From: Prorocentrum cordatum
Lineage: Eukaryota; Sar; Dinophyceae; Prorocentrales; Prorocentraceae
Reading direction: 5' to 3'
DNA: 64,000 nt
NCBI GenBank assembly: GCA_963575745.1
Contig: CAUYUJ010020181.1
Coordinates: 1-64,000, forward strand
The notes under the pieces were generated by a model. That model saw nothing but the letters and a program-made list of their open reading frames with translations, made no database searches and had not been told where the DNA came from. Positions 53,148 to 62,912 of the stretch are shown here, one piece after another. A program made the translations under genes and the position numbers. Each line of letters opens with the position of its first letter. The stretch's first letter is position 1.

Positions 53148-53963
53148 TCAGGAGCAAACGTTCGAGCAGCCATTCGCGGCGGCGGCGCGCCTTTTGGGCT
53201 GAATCCTCAGCCCAAGGATCCGCGCGTGTGAGCACATGGTCATGGCCACGACCACGTGCACGGCCGGGCGGGCGAGCAGCATCAAGAAGACGTTGGGCGC
53301 GATGCCATGGGTCACGGCCGCCATTATCAGCAGCAGCCGCGACACACCCAACATCGCGAGGCTATGAGCCCTTTGTCGACGTCTCTGCCCCTGCCCGTGC
53401 CCGCGCAAGGCACCATTCCCGGACGGCCGTCGGAGCACAGGGAGGGGCGTCAGCAGGACCGTCCTCAGCGCGGGAGGAAGCGGAAGACAAAGGCGCAGGA
53501 TCAGCACCACGGCGAAGAGCATGAGCGGGGGCACCACCAAGATGGCTCGCCCTGCAACCTCGGTGCCCAAGGTGGCTGGAAGTCCGAGGCCACGCCTGTG
53601 CGGTGCGTGCCCGGGCGCTGCGTGGAGGGGCCCGCGCGCGCCTCTGCGCAGAGGCGGGGGCCGCGGTGCGCTGAACCGCGCGGCCCGGGTGTGGAGCGAG
53701 GAAGGCGGGGAGCGAGGGCGAGGGGCGAGGAGAGCGAGGAGCGAGGAGCGAGGAGCGAGGAGGGGGAGCCTGGCCCCTGCGCCGCTCCGCAGCCGCGCGC
53801 GCATGCGGCGGGGGCGCGGCGCGCGCCGCGGCGCCCCCACGGCACGCGGAGGCGAGGCAGAGCGTGGCGCGGGAGGGAGGGAGGAAGAAAGAGGGACGAG
53901 GGACGAGGCCTGGCGCAGCCGTCCGTCGCGAGGAACAGCAGGCGGGACGGCCAAGGCGGCCAC
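53148..53963 (-). CDS. Hypothetical open frame with hydrophobic segments, unproven
   Basis: The 271-codon minus frame has an Arg/Pro/Ser-rich first half and, from about codon 136, stretches that could span membranes (AILVVPPLMLFAVVLILRLC, LLIMAAVTHGIAPNVFLMLL, AVHVVVAMTM). It might be one or two exons of a membrane protein. The plus strand is also open over this GC-rich interval, and I recognise no family. Confidence 0.25.
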   Translation of the reverse strand: MAALAVPPAVPRDGRLRQASSLVPLSSSLPPAPRSASPPRAVGAPRRAPRPRRMRARLRSGAGARLPLLAPRSSLLALLAPRPRSPPSSLHTRAARFSAPRPPPLRRGARGPLHAAPGHAPHRRGLGLPATLGTEVAGRAILVVPPLMLFAVVLILRLCLPLPPALRTVLLTPLPVLRRPSGNGALRGHGQGQRRRQRAHSLAMLGVSRLLLIMAAVTHGIAPNVFLMLLARPAVHVVVAMTMCSHARILGLRIQPKRRAAAANGCSNVCS

Positions 53964-53984
53964 GTCCTCAGGCGAGGACGGCGA

Positions 53985-54980
53985 AGGCGCCCGCCACCAA
54001 CTCCAGCGCGGGCCCGCCCCCAGGAGGGGCCAGACGGGCCATCAGCGTAGCGGACGGCGGCGCTCCCGGTTTCCCAGGAGGGGAGCCTCGCGGGCAATAA
54101 AGAAGCCGATGCCCACCACGAGGACGTAGAGCATGGCTGCCACGACAGAGGCATCGCCGAGGAAGGGCCAGACAGGCCGTCCAACAAGCCTTCGACGACG
54201 CGCCCGCTTTCCCTTGGGGATCCGCGGGCAATATGTAGCGGCTGCCGATCCTCGCAAGGCGACTGAGGACCCGCAGCCAAAAACAGAACCAACGATCAAA
54301 CACCGTCGGCACGCAAACGAGGACGACGTCCGTGTCCTCACGTATCCACAGACGACACTGAGACCCCCACTGTGGCCCGTCCCCAGGATGGGCCAGACGG
54401 GCCATCGAAGTAGCACCATCATCCAGTAGGGCCTGCCCCCAGAAGGACCAGACAGGCCATCAGCTCTCACTCCCCAGTGGGCGCGACCACCGTCTCGCCA
54501 ACCAATGCCAGCGAAAGTAGCCGCAAAAACTCCATCCAGGTTGCGCCCCCCAACCAAACGTCACAGGGGCAGCACGCCCCCGCATCATAGTTGCGTGAAA
54601 CCGACGTGCAAGGCCCGATACCAGCAGAAGGCAAGCGCACCTGTCACCAACAGGTGGCCAGAACACCCCCCAGGGTCGCTCCTGCTGGGAATGGAGCCAA
54701 GAGAGGCAAGCGCACCTGCAGCCAACGAGTGGCCAGATTCTCATGCCCCCAGACCTTCGGGGAGGCAAACGCAGCCGTCACAAACAGTTCAGCTGGCCAG
54801 AACACTCTCTCGGGTCGCGCCCCTCAAGCCCACCGGGCAGAAAAAACTGGCCGTCGGAAAGAAAAGCGCAGTCGTCACCAACGACTGGCCAGGACACCCT
54901 CGCGGGTCGCTCTCCCGGGGCCAGTGCACGCGCGCAGAAGACGTCCACAAGGCCGCCGCAGTAGATACTTCTGCCAACCC
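53985..54980. repeat. Diverged tandem duplications, possibly a decayed multi-exon region
   Basis: The words GGGCCAGACGGGCCATC (54,030; 54,166; 54,391; 54,446) and GCAAGCGCACCTGTCACC with ACGACTGGCCAGGACACC (54,630; 54,704; 54,765; 54,862) recur at 60-140 bp. Minus-strand frames over them alternate short hydrophobic stretches with frame breaks. This may be a relic of internally repeated exons or simply a degenerate satellite. Confidence 0.5.
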
Positions 54981-57562
54981 TCCTTGGGGAACAGCGGGCA
55001 AGGTGAGCTTGACGTTGTCCGTGGGGCGCATGCCGCGCATGCCCTTTCAACGAGCGCCTTCTGGTCGAGTCAATATTAGGGGGGGCCGGTTTGCCCATGC
55101 CTTCGCCGCTAGGTATACCGCAACACTCCGCCAGTAATTGCTTGGACACTCCTCCCGCTGACCAGGCAGCGCAGACCTCGCAGGACACCGCGGGCCCTGC
55201 ACGTCGGAGGCGATGCCCATTGCATTGAATGACTTCAGCGCTAGCCCACTCAGACACTAGAGCTTCGCCAACGTCGCCAGCGCCCTCGGGAATGACAGCC
55301 GCGCCCTGCGCCTCCATCACGAACCTGCCCGTCTCGGAGACCTGAAATGCTGCGCCGCCGCCAGGTTCCACCGTGGCCTCAGCCCTTAGAGCGTCGAGGC
55401 CCGAAGGCTGCCACGGCGTTCTGAGAAATTTGTTCCAGGACGCCTGCGAGTTGCCTGCTGCGCGTCTGGCACATTGTCTGCATGCGGAAGAGCCAACCGA
55501 TAACTTCGCAACCCCATGCGAGGTCACCTGCACAGGCATGATGCGTGTCCCCACTCGCTTGGACACCAAATCTTGGCACCCAGGCCCCCACTTGCCAATG
55601 CGCATGGTACGCTGCATCACCCAACCAATGTAGGCCGACGCGCGTTTGGCGAAATTCATCTCGAGCTTGTAGTGCTCCTCGTAGACCTTCGGCACCGCGT
55701 GCACCTCAGCTCCTCCCCAAGCGAACCAGTCAGCCCAAATATTGCCCAAGTAGAGCAGCGGGCTGAGGCCTGTATCGAGGTAGTCGTCCACATTCCTGTG
55801 TGCAGGACTCCAGATGACTGCGGGTCTGACTGGCAGCGACCTGAGACTGCGCCAAATCGTAAAATAAAGCGCCGAAGCTGACTCCTACGCAGGGCCCCAG
55901 GAATTCGCCTCCGCCTCCAGCGCAAGCAAGTCTGTGAAAACGTATGGCAGGTTGGGCCCAAAGAACTTGGCGGCCATCAACAGAGCATGTCTCTCTGATC
56001 TCCCAACGGGCCAAAAGCAACTCTGACCGGGATACCCTGCCTCGCAAACTGCACCACGGCCCCGCCACCTCTCCTGATCCCAGGAATGGAGGGAGTGAGG
56101 CCTGAGCCGTCCGTGAAGACAGCATTTCCAAAGAGCTCTTTTGGCGTGGCCCAGTCGCCCCAGAAGTGCACTGGGAATCCACTTTGCACCTTTGGAAGCG
56201 TAGGCGGCATACATGGCTGGCGCACCCCCAGCTCGAACCCGTCCCAACTCGGGCCAGAGAGCTGCTGCATACCCTTGTCCCTCATGTAAGCATAGAAGTC
56301 GGTGAATTTCTCGGGGAGCACGTTGCCCGCCTCCTCGTTGTCGTACTCAGGGCCAAAGACGGGCTCGCAACCGAAGAACCTGCGACCAGGCGCGTCGCTA
56401 GCATGCCCACATGCCTGACAGGCAGGCGACTTGACAAGCTGGCAGTCGCAATTGGCCTGCCTCGTCCACGGTACACCTGCCCAGTGAGCCCGTAGACTTG
56501 AAGCCTGCGGCCCCTCGCTGACCGCAGCACCTCTCGCGCCAATGCACTGCCTCATGGCTCGAACCCACAGCTGTGCATGTTCGCCGTTGAAGTGCTCGAA
56601 CCTCGATAAGATACGCTTGCCTTGCCACCTTTCGATAGACCCAACCAGATGGCAACGCAAATCTTTCGGACTGACCACCAAGAGATTGAAGTGCTCCTCA
56701 CGGTCATTAGTAAGATCGTAGACGAATAGACAAACCAATCAATACGCCAAATATTCACAACCGCACAGGCTATGGGCCCCCTCGCTTCCCTCCAAGACGT
56801 TTTGCCCTCGCCGACCATCTTAGTGGCGATGGCTGCCCACGCGTGATGGAGCTGACGGAGGGGGGCTCGCTTTTCCCATGCTGTCGCCGCGTACCGACAA
56901 ACCAGGTCGCATGTGGCCATGTCGACGGGGTCGAACTCCTTGGAGCACTGCGTGGCGACGTAGAGGGTGAGACTGGAAGAGCCTGGTCTCGATCCGACAA
57001 GCCGACCTGCTTCGGCCCTCACTTGATTGAGAAGATGCTGGCTGAGACCTGCAACGCCAGCGCCATGCCCAGCACTCCGAAGTAGACCCGCCTCCCATAA
57101 GCAGATGACCTGCTTGCCCGCAGCCTTCTGGAGCATACTAAGCCGTCGCCGCCTCGCTGTAATGCCAGCGATACGTTGACTCGCTAGCTTCATTGACTTC
57201 TTTTTGCCACACATGTCATGCCCGAGGTGACGGATCCATCTGCGACAGAAGAAGCCTCTTGCTCCACCATGCTTCTTACATTCCGCCGCCACCCTCGACG
57301 ACGATGGTCTGTAGCCCGGCATTTCCACCTGAATGATAACGCCCAGCTTCTTCGCCCCTTCTCTGAGGCGCGTGACCGCGGCCCGGAAGCAGCGCAGCTG
57401 CTCCAGGTTGCAACCAATCCACTGAATGCTGATGTCATCAAACATAACTGAGACCAAGAAACAAGCATGGGAACAGCCTGCCAAGATCCCTTGGCAAGCC
57501 ACGACCGACTCACTGACTGAACCGAGAGCTCGGAGCCGACGCGGCTGACGATATAGCTCCAA
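54778..57562 (-). mobile_element. Non-LTR-type retroelement, RT C-terminal half plus RNase H and Cys/His tail, decayed
   Basis: Seen: the first open segment (57,562-56,552) begins inside RT with ACQGILAGCSHA, then MFDDISIQ, the FDD form of the catalytic YxDD box, at about 57,428-57,442. A second segment (56,738-55,977) leads into RNase H. A third (56,247-54,778, one internal TAG) carries the rest of RNase H and a tail with CRQC, and HRLRRAGPAVSC with CEVC. Known: GCSHA and the H-x3-R-x-G-x4-C tail are typical of dinoflagellate RT-RNase H elements. The 5-prime part (endonuclease and the first RT motifs) is missing, as in 5-prime-truncated LINE copies. Frame breaks near 56,740 and 56,000 and the stop at 55,885 mean this copy cannot make a whole protein. 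Confidence 0.85.
55728..56140 (-). pseudogene. RNase H domain of the retroelement, catalytic residues kept but interrupted
   Basis: The four acidic residues of RNase H can all be seen: Asp in FTDGSG (about 56,107-56,118), Glu in ERHAL (55,981-55,995), Asp in FTDLLAL (55,918-55,938) and Asp in GNIWADW (55,731-55,749). The His of SPAHRN (about 55,795-55,810) is also kept. One frameshift lies between the first and second residues, and a TAG at 55,885-55,887 between the third and the His. Preserved residues with few breaks point to recent inactivation. Confidence 0.8.
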
Positions 57563-58078
57563 TAGCAGCCATATCAGTCTGAGGGAGAAAAAGGACGAGG
57601 AGGAGGGATAAGGAAGAGGAAGAGGAGAAGGAGGAGAAAAAAGGGGAGGAGGAGGAAGAGATGGAAGAGATAGAGGAGGATAGCGACTGGGCTGGACTCC
57701 TGGAGTTCGGTGGGTTGCGGGGTTACTCGCGGCTCAGCTGGATTGAAACCTGGCCTCGCGAAGAACTCTGAGTGGCGTACCCTTCGGGCCGCCTTCCTAT
57801 CCACGGCCCCTTCGCTCGGGCGGAGCCGCGCTGCCCCATTAGGGGCAGCCCCCCAATATGGCACGCAGCCCAGGGGCGCCCCCTGGGGACCGATGAAACG
57901 CCTTCGATCCCAGTGGCCAGTGCGCGCAGGTCATTACTTGTCGAATGAATGCGTCACCCTAGAGAAAAGCCACAGGGGGGAAACACTGAACACCTCACCT
58001 GCGTTGCAGGTGGGCCACTGCTACACTACTACAGAGAGCTGCTCCTTCCACCACGTGGTTGGCCACCACCCCACCCCC
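57563..58078. other. Junction between the two retroelement relics
   Basis: GGA repeats at 57,590-57,680 (CCT on the minus strand) and unique DNA. A 96-codon minus frame lacks motifs. Presumably it includes untranslated end sequence of one or both elements. Confidence 0.5.
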
Positions 58079-58299
58079 TCAACCTCGGCCCCCCCGACGA
58101 CGGGCGGAGCTGCGCCGTGGGGATCGGCGGGAGGTTAGGGCCGTGGGCCGTGGGGATAGGGAGCAAATTCTCATTCTTGACAGGCTCGTGCCTGCGTAAA
58201 AATCCACTGGCACTCGACCGAGTGCAATCAGCTCTCTAAGTCGCTGGCTATTCTGCAGACTGGCGAGCTCAGGCCTCAACCTCAAGTCCCTTTGTCCGA

Positions 58300-59022
58300 T
58301 CAGGCTTTGAGACGCTCTCCCCCGATGCTCATGATGGCTGTGCGCACTGTGGGGATGAGCTGGCGACCTAGTTCGTGATCCGAATCGATCGCGATAATGA
58401 GGCGCCCTTTGTTCTCCTGGCTCGATCCCTCCTTCCTGTTCCGCTTCCACTGCCAGTGAAGGACGACCTCTCCCACCTCCAGCACCTTGAAGCCCTTGAG
58501 ATATGTTCCGTGGATCTCGAGAAGCGCCCTGCCCCACTCGGTCTCCTGCTTGGCTAACAAGATGAGGGCTATCATGAATATGTGTAGATGAGAAGGCCCA
58601 CGACTCTGGAAATCCACCACCTCGCCCTTTTCCTTCTTCTCGGCCAAATCGTTCGAGATATCCTGGTAGCGTTTGCCCGCGCCCTCCATCCGATCCGTGA
58701 CCCCGCCCTCTACATAGTCGAGCGCGTAAGTGGCCGTCCGCTCCGCGATGGCCCTGCTGTCCGTCAGCACTAGGCGCGCGATGATGAGTACGAGCTGCCC
58801 TATGATCTCGTGGTCTCCTTTGCCCTCTTGGAGCTTGCCCTTGACGTCCTTGAGCAGCCGAGCTCGGCTGACTTCCCCCCCAGCACGTTGGGGCACCTGA
58901 AGCCAGTCTGGCTTCTCCAGCTCCATCTCTGTCGATCGGTTCGATATCAGGATGAAGAGATGGCCGCACTTCTCGAGGAAGATGGCTGCGGAGATGACAA
59001 CATCGATCCCCTTGACACCCAA
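58300..59022 (-). CDS. Helical C-terminal region of the retroelement polyprotein
   Basis: The 240-codon frame follows the finger region after a second frame change. It is largely alpha-helical by composition (KDVKGKLQEGKGDHEIIGQL, ISNDLAEKKEKGEVVDFQ) and ends with TAG at 58,300. No known domain. The same position in other dinoflagellate elements also carries a long helical segment. The apparent ATG is probably internal to the original polyprotein. Confidence 0.6.
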   Translation of the reverse strand: MGVKGIDVVISAAIFLEKCGHLFILISNRSTEMELEKPDWLQVPQRAGGEVSRARLLKDVKGKLQEGKGDHEIIGQLVLIIARLVLTDSRAIAERTATYALDYVEGGVTDRMEGAGKRYQDISNDLAEKKEKGEVVDFQSRGPSHLHIFMIALILLAKQETEWGRALLEIHGTYLKGFKVLEVGEVVLHWQWKRNRKEGSSQENKGRLIIAIDSDHELGRQLIPTVRTAIMSIGGERLKA

Positions 59023-61140
59023 AAGCTCGGCGACACACGATGCAGGAGTTCGTGGGGGTCAACGCCGAGCTGCGGTTTCTGACAAAATGGATCCTCCTCA
59101 TGTGGTTGAGCAGCTCCCGTCTGGTTCGAAACTCGCGCCCACATCTTTTTGCCTGTCTCAGTGTCAAGCTGCCAATCACACTGCCTCTCCGAGGGCGCCT
59201 CGTCTGGTGTAGGCTCAGCAGGGCCAGCGTGCACCGTCTGCGCATGAAACGGTGGGACTGCACGCGAGAGACAACAGGCACGAATCTCTGTGAAATCGAG
59301 CTGGAGAAGAATGCGACGCCACCGATACGGCATTGAAAGCGACCATACACGGCCTAGCGAGCAAACAACATTTGCGCAAGCGGCACATCTGCGGCCCACC
59401 TCCGTCTCGACGGATTGGTTGGCATGAAGCATCGGTCCCAAGTATCGCGCCGCATCTTTGAATAGTCCTGGAAGAAATTCTGGATGTGAACGAACCCATC
59501 TTTTGCGAGTAGCGGCCCCAAGCCCGTGAAAGTACATCTGGAGTTCCTGCTTTGTCTGATTTCTTGCACATCCCACCTCCGTTAGGGCACGATCGAAGAC
59601 ATCATCGATGTCCTTCATAGTGTCGAAGAAGTCCTTGATCAATATGGGTACAGGAACCACATGTATTTGAAACACGTCATCTGCATAAGTGCAGCCCCCC
59701 ACGTGTGCCCTCAAGTCTCGCCACCTGGCCGTCAACTGGTTAGCGAGGGCATCCGAATGCTGGATCGAATATTTCCATGTTGTCAGTGGTCGTGAAAAAG
59801 TGCCCCGGAATACCTGAACAGCGTATGGATCCCCCATCAAGCCGCCGACGCCCGTGTTCAGGGTCACGTGGCCCTCCACGGTCTCGAGGGTGATCGTGCT
59901 CATCTTGAATCGCTGAATGCACATGTCGATGTTCTCGGGCTTCGCATACATCTGGACGGTCTGCTCGAGCTCGTCCCACTTGCCGCAGGCGGACGCGTTG
60001 CTGAGGTCTTTGTAGCTGCTGGCGAAGCAGTGTCCTGCCTGTCGGAGCCTCCAACCTGTGATCTGATTGACAAATATTGCATCTTCTCTGCGCGTTCCTT
60101 TGACGAAGCCACGTTCGAAAAGTTTGTGCGGGATGTGGAGTAGGTCATGGTGATAAGCCTTGCCCATAGCGTCGATCACGCGCCGTTGGATGCGCTGTCG
60201 CTGGAGCTTGAGCTGTTGTGAAATCTCCCTAAGCTTGGTCTCGCACTCCCCGAGGGTCCCCTCATCTGCCCCCGTACGCTGTATTCGGAGTTCGGCCCGT
60301 CGCTTGAGTAGCTGTTCTCGTTCTTCCTTGGCCTGCTGGTAGGTCGTGTCGTTCGTGATCTTGGCCTCGAAGAGCTGTTGCCCCGCGGTGATGAGAGCGT
60401 CATGTATGAAATCCAAAGTCTCGTCGGGGCGTCCCCGCGTAAGCAATTCACGCCACTTATCTTCTTCTTCCTGCAGACGGGAGGTGACAGCTCTCAGAAA
60501 TTCGGGTCGAAGGGTTCCTTTGCGTACAACTTCCACCATGGCGCCCATGTTCCAGCGGGTTCTCTCCGCCTGGATCCTCGGAGTAAAATCTTTGATGCAG
60601 CTCATTTCCATGTACTCGGGGATGTGGTCCCTCGGTGGTCGGCCTCTATACGCTTGGAGGGACGCTCCTAGTCGATAAAGTGGGTGGCATGCCGTCACGA
60701 AATCGGTCATGCCCAGTGGCGCACATATAAAATCAATAGGGCTCTGACCGCCCGCATTCCCAAAGAAAGTGGATTGAAGATCGGGACTTCTCGTGTTCAT
60801 AGCCAGCATGTGATGTTGTTCATTCGCATGTCGAAGGCGCTCTCCTGCTCCACTCCGTCGATGATCGTTACTTCTTCCTGCTCCGACCGCCGACGTTTCT
60901 ACCGCCGGCCATTTACTTGAGCCTCTGCTAAGTCCGAGTCCGTCATTCAGGTCAGTGTATAGTATCGGGGTACTTCTGTAGGGGAGCTCCGAGAGCACTC
61001 GTTCGTACCATTCTATGAGTGTCTTGACTGTCGCTACATAGTGAAAGATCTCGGCCGTGAGGAAGAAAGGGCGGAGCAGCGGCCCGGGGCCGCCTGGGCG
61101 CGAGCTCTCCAACCTCTGTGAGGAGACGACCTGGGCCATC
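58947..61140 (-). CDS. Endonuclease/reverse transcriptase ORF of the retroelement
   Basis: The frame is open from 61,313; the first 58 or so codons are repeat-derived, so I start the meaningful part near 61,140. Endonuclease: NDGLGLSRG, then GGQSPIDFIC at about residue 190, the S-x-x-D type motif near the end of EEP nucleases. A Glu/Arg-rich coiled-coil stretch lies at about 310-380. RT: motif A as SSYKDLSNAS (about 435), motif B as GGLMGDPYAVQVF (about 495), motif C as CTYADDVF (about 543; DNA 59,675-59,686), followed by NQTKQELQMYF, the K/E-rich strand after the box. The product would copy RNA into DNA at a nicked target. The last 30 or so residues before 58,947 are out of frame with the finger region and are probably not native. 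Confidence 0.85.
58985..59150 (-). pseudogene. C2H2-like finger pair of the retroelement, shifted frame
   Basis: Reads KRCGREFRTRRELLNHMRRI, then HF, and about 15 residues later CIVCRRAFGCQGDRC, then CHLRSH. Finger 1 has a single visible Cys before the F, so its first ligand is lost or changed. The frame differs from the RT ORF. The switch falls at an A5 run near 59,146-59,150, consistent with a one-base gain there or a base-calling error. Confidence 0.7.
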
Positions 61141-61149
61141 GCTGGGGGA

Positions 61150-61245
61150 CGAGGAGGAGGAGAGCCAGGAGGAGGAGAGCGAGGAGGAGGAGGAGGAGGA
61201 GGAGGAGGAGGAGGAGGAGGAGAAGGGAGGGAGGAGAACGGGGAG
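61150..61245. repeat. GGA microsatellite
   Basis: AGGAGGAGG runs at the point where the endonuclease similarity stops. Confidence 0.9.
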
Positions 61246-61314
61246 GATGAGGCTGGAGGCCTCCTTGATAGTGTCCACTTAGACTGGGTCGGATGATCGC
61301 GCTGCATCGCCAAC

Positions 61315-61400
61315 GCGTCAGCGATGCATCGGCGACGCTGGCCTGGGCAGAATCAAGCTCAATAGCCGCATCGCGGATGCATCGGCGATGCGGCGCGATC
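61315..61400. repeat. GCGATGCATCGGCGA short tandem/inverted repeat
   Basis: GCGATGCATCGGCGACG and two further variants, ending GCGATGCGGCGCGATCC, within 80 bp. GATGCATC is palindromic. Confidence 0.8.
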
Positions 61401-61440
61401 CTCCAACCCCAACACCTCCGACCCCATGATAAAGGCCTCG

Positions 61441-61512
61441 AGAGGAGGAGGAGGAGGAGGAGGAGGAGGAGGAGGAGGAGGAGGAGGAGGAGGAGGAGGA
61501 GGAGGAGGAGCT
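61441..61512. repeat. GGA microsatellite
   Basis: Twenty-three nearly perfect GGA units. Confidence 0.95.
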
Positions 61513-61676
61513 TTCCGAAGCTTTCCCCCGCAGCCCCGCTGGCTGCCACGCGGCGGCCGCGCCCGACGCTCCGCGCGTCGCGCGGCCACCGCTCGGAGGG
61601 CCGCGTCCCTGGGGACCGCCCTCTCTCCCTGCGCGTCTGGCGGAGGCGCAGGGAGCGTTGCTGACGGGCTGGTCCA

Positions 61677-62520
61677 TCAGCGTGTACGCGGTCCGCACCA
61701 GAGATCCTCAGCACCCCGCGGTGGACCCCCAGGGCGAGGGTCACCCTGGGCATCTGCCACGACATGCCTTCCAAGGGGAACGGCAATACGGCCAGTCCTC
61801 TGCCCATTCTCGTGCTGGTGCTGGTCGTGGTGCTGCTGGTGCCCGTCGTGCTGGCTGGCTGCAGCCTGGAGTCGAAGCACCCATCGCCGCCGTCGTTGCT
61901 CTGGGCACCCTGTCGGGTCGGTGCTCACATCCATCCTCGTCGGAATTGGTGTGGTGCGTTCCCGCTGGCTGCTTCCCGCGCCGTTGTCAATCAGGCCGTG
62001 TCCGTCGTGCTGCTGGTCTCGGTGCTTGTCGTGCTGCTCGTCGTGTACGTTGTCTTGCCGTGGTTTGTTGCCGTCGTCGCTTGGGGCGGCGGAGGTCGGT
62101 GGCCGCGGGCGTTCAAATGCATCTCCACGCTGGCCTCCCTCTACGGCCCCCGTGGGACTTCGCTGCTCGTCGTGTACGTTGTCTTGCCGTGGTTCGTTGC
62201 CGTCGTCGCTTGGGGCGGCGGAGGTCGGTGGCCGCGGGCGTTCAAATGCATCTCCACGCTGGCCTCCCTCTACCGCCCCCGTGGGCCTTCGCAGGGAATA
62301 CGCGTCCTCCCCCTCGGCACGATCCATCGGGTATCCGTTGAAGTGTCCGTGGTTGTGGAGGTCGTGCTGGCGTCGGATGTGGTCGTACTGGTCCCGAGGC
62401 TGCTGGGCGTCGTCGTGCTGGCCTTGTCGGCAAACCGTAGGCGACGAATCGCCAGTCGGGTCGGTACTCACAGCCATCCTCATGGGAGGTGGTGTGGTGC
62501 GTGCCCGCTGGCTGTTTTCC
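61677..62520 (-). CDS. Hydrophilic open frame with duplicated segments, unproven
   Basis: The minus frame is open for 366 codons (61,677-62,777), the upper part being GGA-repeat derived. The rest is Gln/Asp/His/Arg-rich (QDNVHDEQHDKHRDQQHDGH) with two duplications that keep frame: a 129 bp tandem (43 codons) and a block of about 25 codons (RTTPPPMRMAVSTDPTG and RTTPIPTRMDVSTDPTG). The plus strand is open too and reads very hydrophobic. I cannot show which strand, if either, is coding. Confidence 0.25.
62041..62298. repeat. 129 bp tandem duplication
   Basis: Two head-to-tail copies starting TCGTGTACGTTGTCTTGCCG at 62,041 and 62,170. By eye they differ at only three or four positions (TTTGTT/TTCGTT, TACGGCC/TACCGCC, GGGACT/GGGCCT), so the event is recent. 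Confidence 0.95.
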
Positions 62521-62524
62521 GAGC

Positions 62525-62700
62525 CGCTGTCAGGAGGAGGAGGAGGAGGAGGAGGAGGAAGAGGAGGAGTGCGAGGAGGAGGAGGAGGAGGAGGAGGAGA
62601 GCGAGGAGGAGGAGGAGGAGCAGGACGGGGAGGAGGAGGAGGAGGAAGGGAGGAGGAGGAGTAGGAGGAGGAGGAGGAGGAGGAGGAGGAGGAGGGGGCA
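62525..62700. repeat. GGA microsatellite block
   Basis: GGA and GAGCGAGGA repeats. On the minus strand this is a CCT run lying directly after the predicted donor at 62,701. Confidence 0.95.
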
Positions 62701-62701
62701 C

Positions 62702-62811
62702 GAGGCGAAGCGCGTGATGGTCTTCTTCGCGTCCTCGCTGAAGGTCGCGAAGGCACGCTGGGACGGCGCCGAGGCAACGAGGCGGCGGAGAGATGGTCGT
62801 GCGGCGAGCAT
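62702..62811 (-). CDS. First exon with a mitochondrial-type presequence
   Basis: Seen: ATG at 62,811-62,809 opens MLAARPSLRRLVASAPSQRA, then FATFSEDAKKTITRFAS. The first 24 residues have four Arg, no acidic residue, many Ala/Ser/Leu, and could form an amphipathic helix. R-A-F followed by A-T fits the R-3 matrix-protease cleavage rule. The mature part starts with acidic and Lys residues. After TTCGCCTC comes GTGCCCC, a possible GT donor at 62,701; a GC donor (CGC|GCTTCG type) a few bases earlier is another choice. Beyond it only CCT repeat is read. Inference: the N-terminus of a nuclear-encoded mitochondrial matrix protein. The protein itself is not identifiable from 36 residues. Confidence 0.55.
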
Positions 62812-62912
62812 CCCGGCGGCGCTGCGGCTGGTTGTCGCGAGGGGGCTCGGCGCAGCCCAAGTGCGAGGCGGGGATATCTCCAGGTGGCCGATTCTTACAA
62901 GAAGAAAACACG
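62812..62912 (-). promoter_or_regulatory. Probable 5-prime leader of the mitochondrial-type exon
   Basis: About 100 bp between the foldback element and the ATG, with no upstream ATG in the leader sense. CACCTGGAG and TTCTTGTAAG are possible trans-splice acceptors in a dinoflagellate. No TATA-like box. Confidence 0.3.

Larger units (their letters stand above)
58079..61140 (-). mobile_element. Non-LTR retroelement with endonuclease end, intact RT core and zinc-finger tail
   Basis: The minus-strand element reads: C-terminal part of an EEP endonuclease, a linker with coiled coil, reverse transcriptase, two C2H2-like fingers and a helical C-terminal region. RT motifs A, B and C are all in one frame. 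The fingers need a frame change near 59,146 and the last region another near 59,000, so it is nearly but not fully intact. The 5-prime part of the endonuclease is lost next to a GGA tract at 61,150-61,240. The RT box (YADD) differs from that of the neighbouring element (FDD), so the two are different families that landed in the same orientation. Confidence 0.85.
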
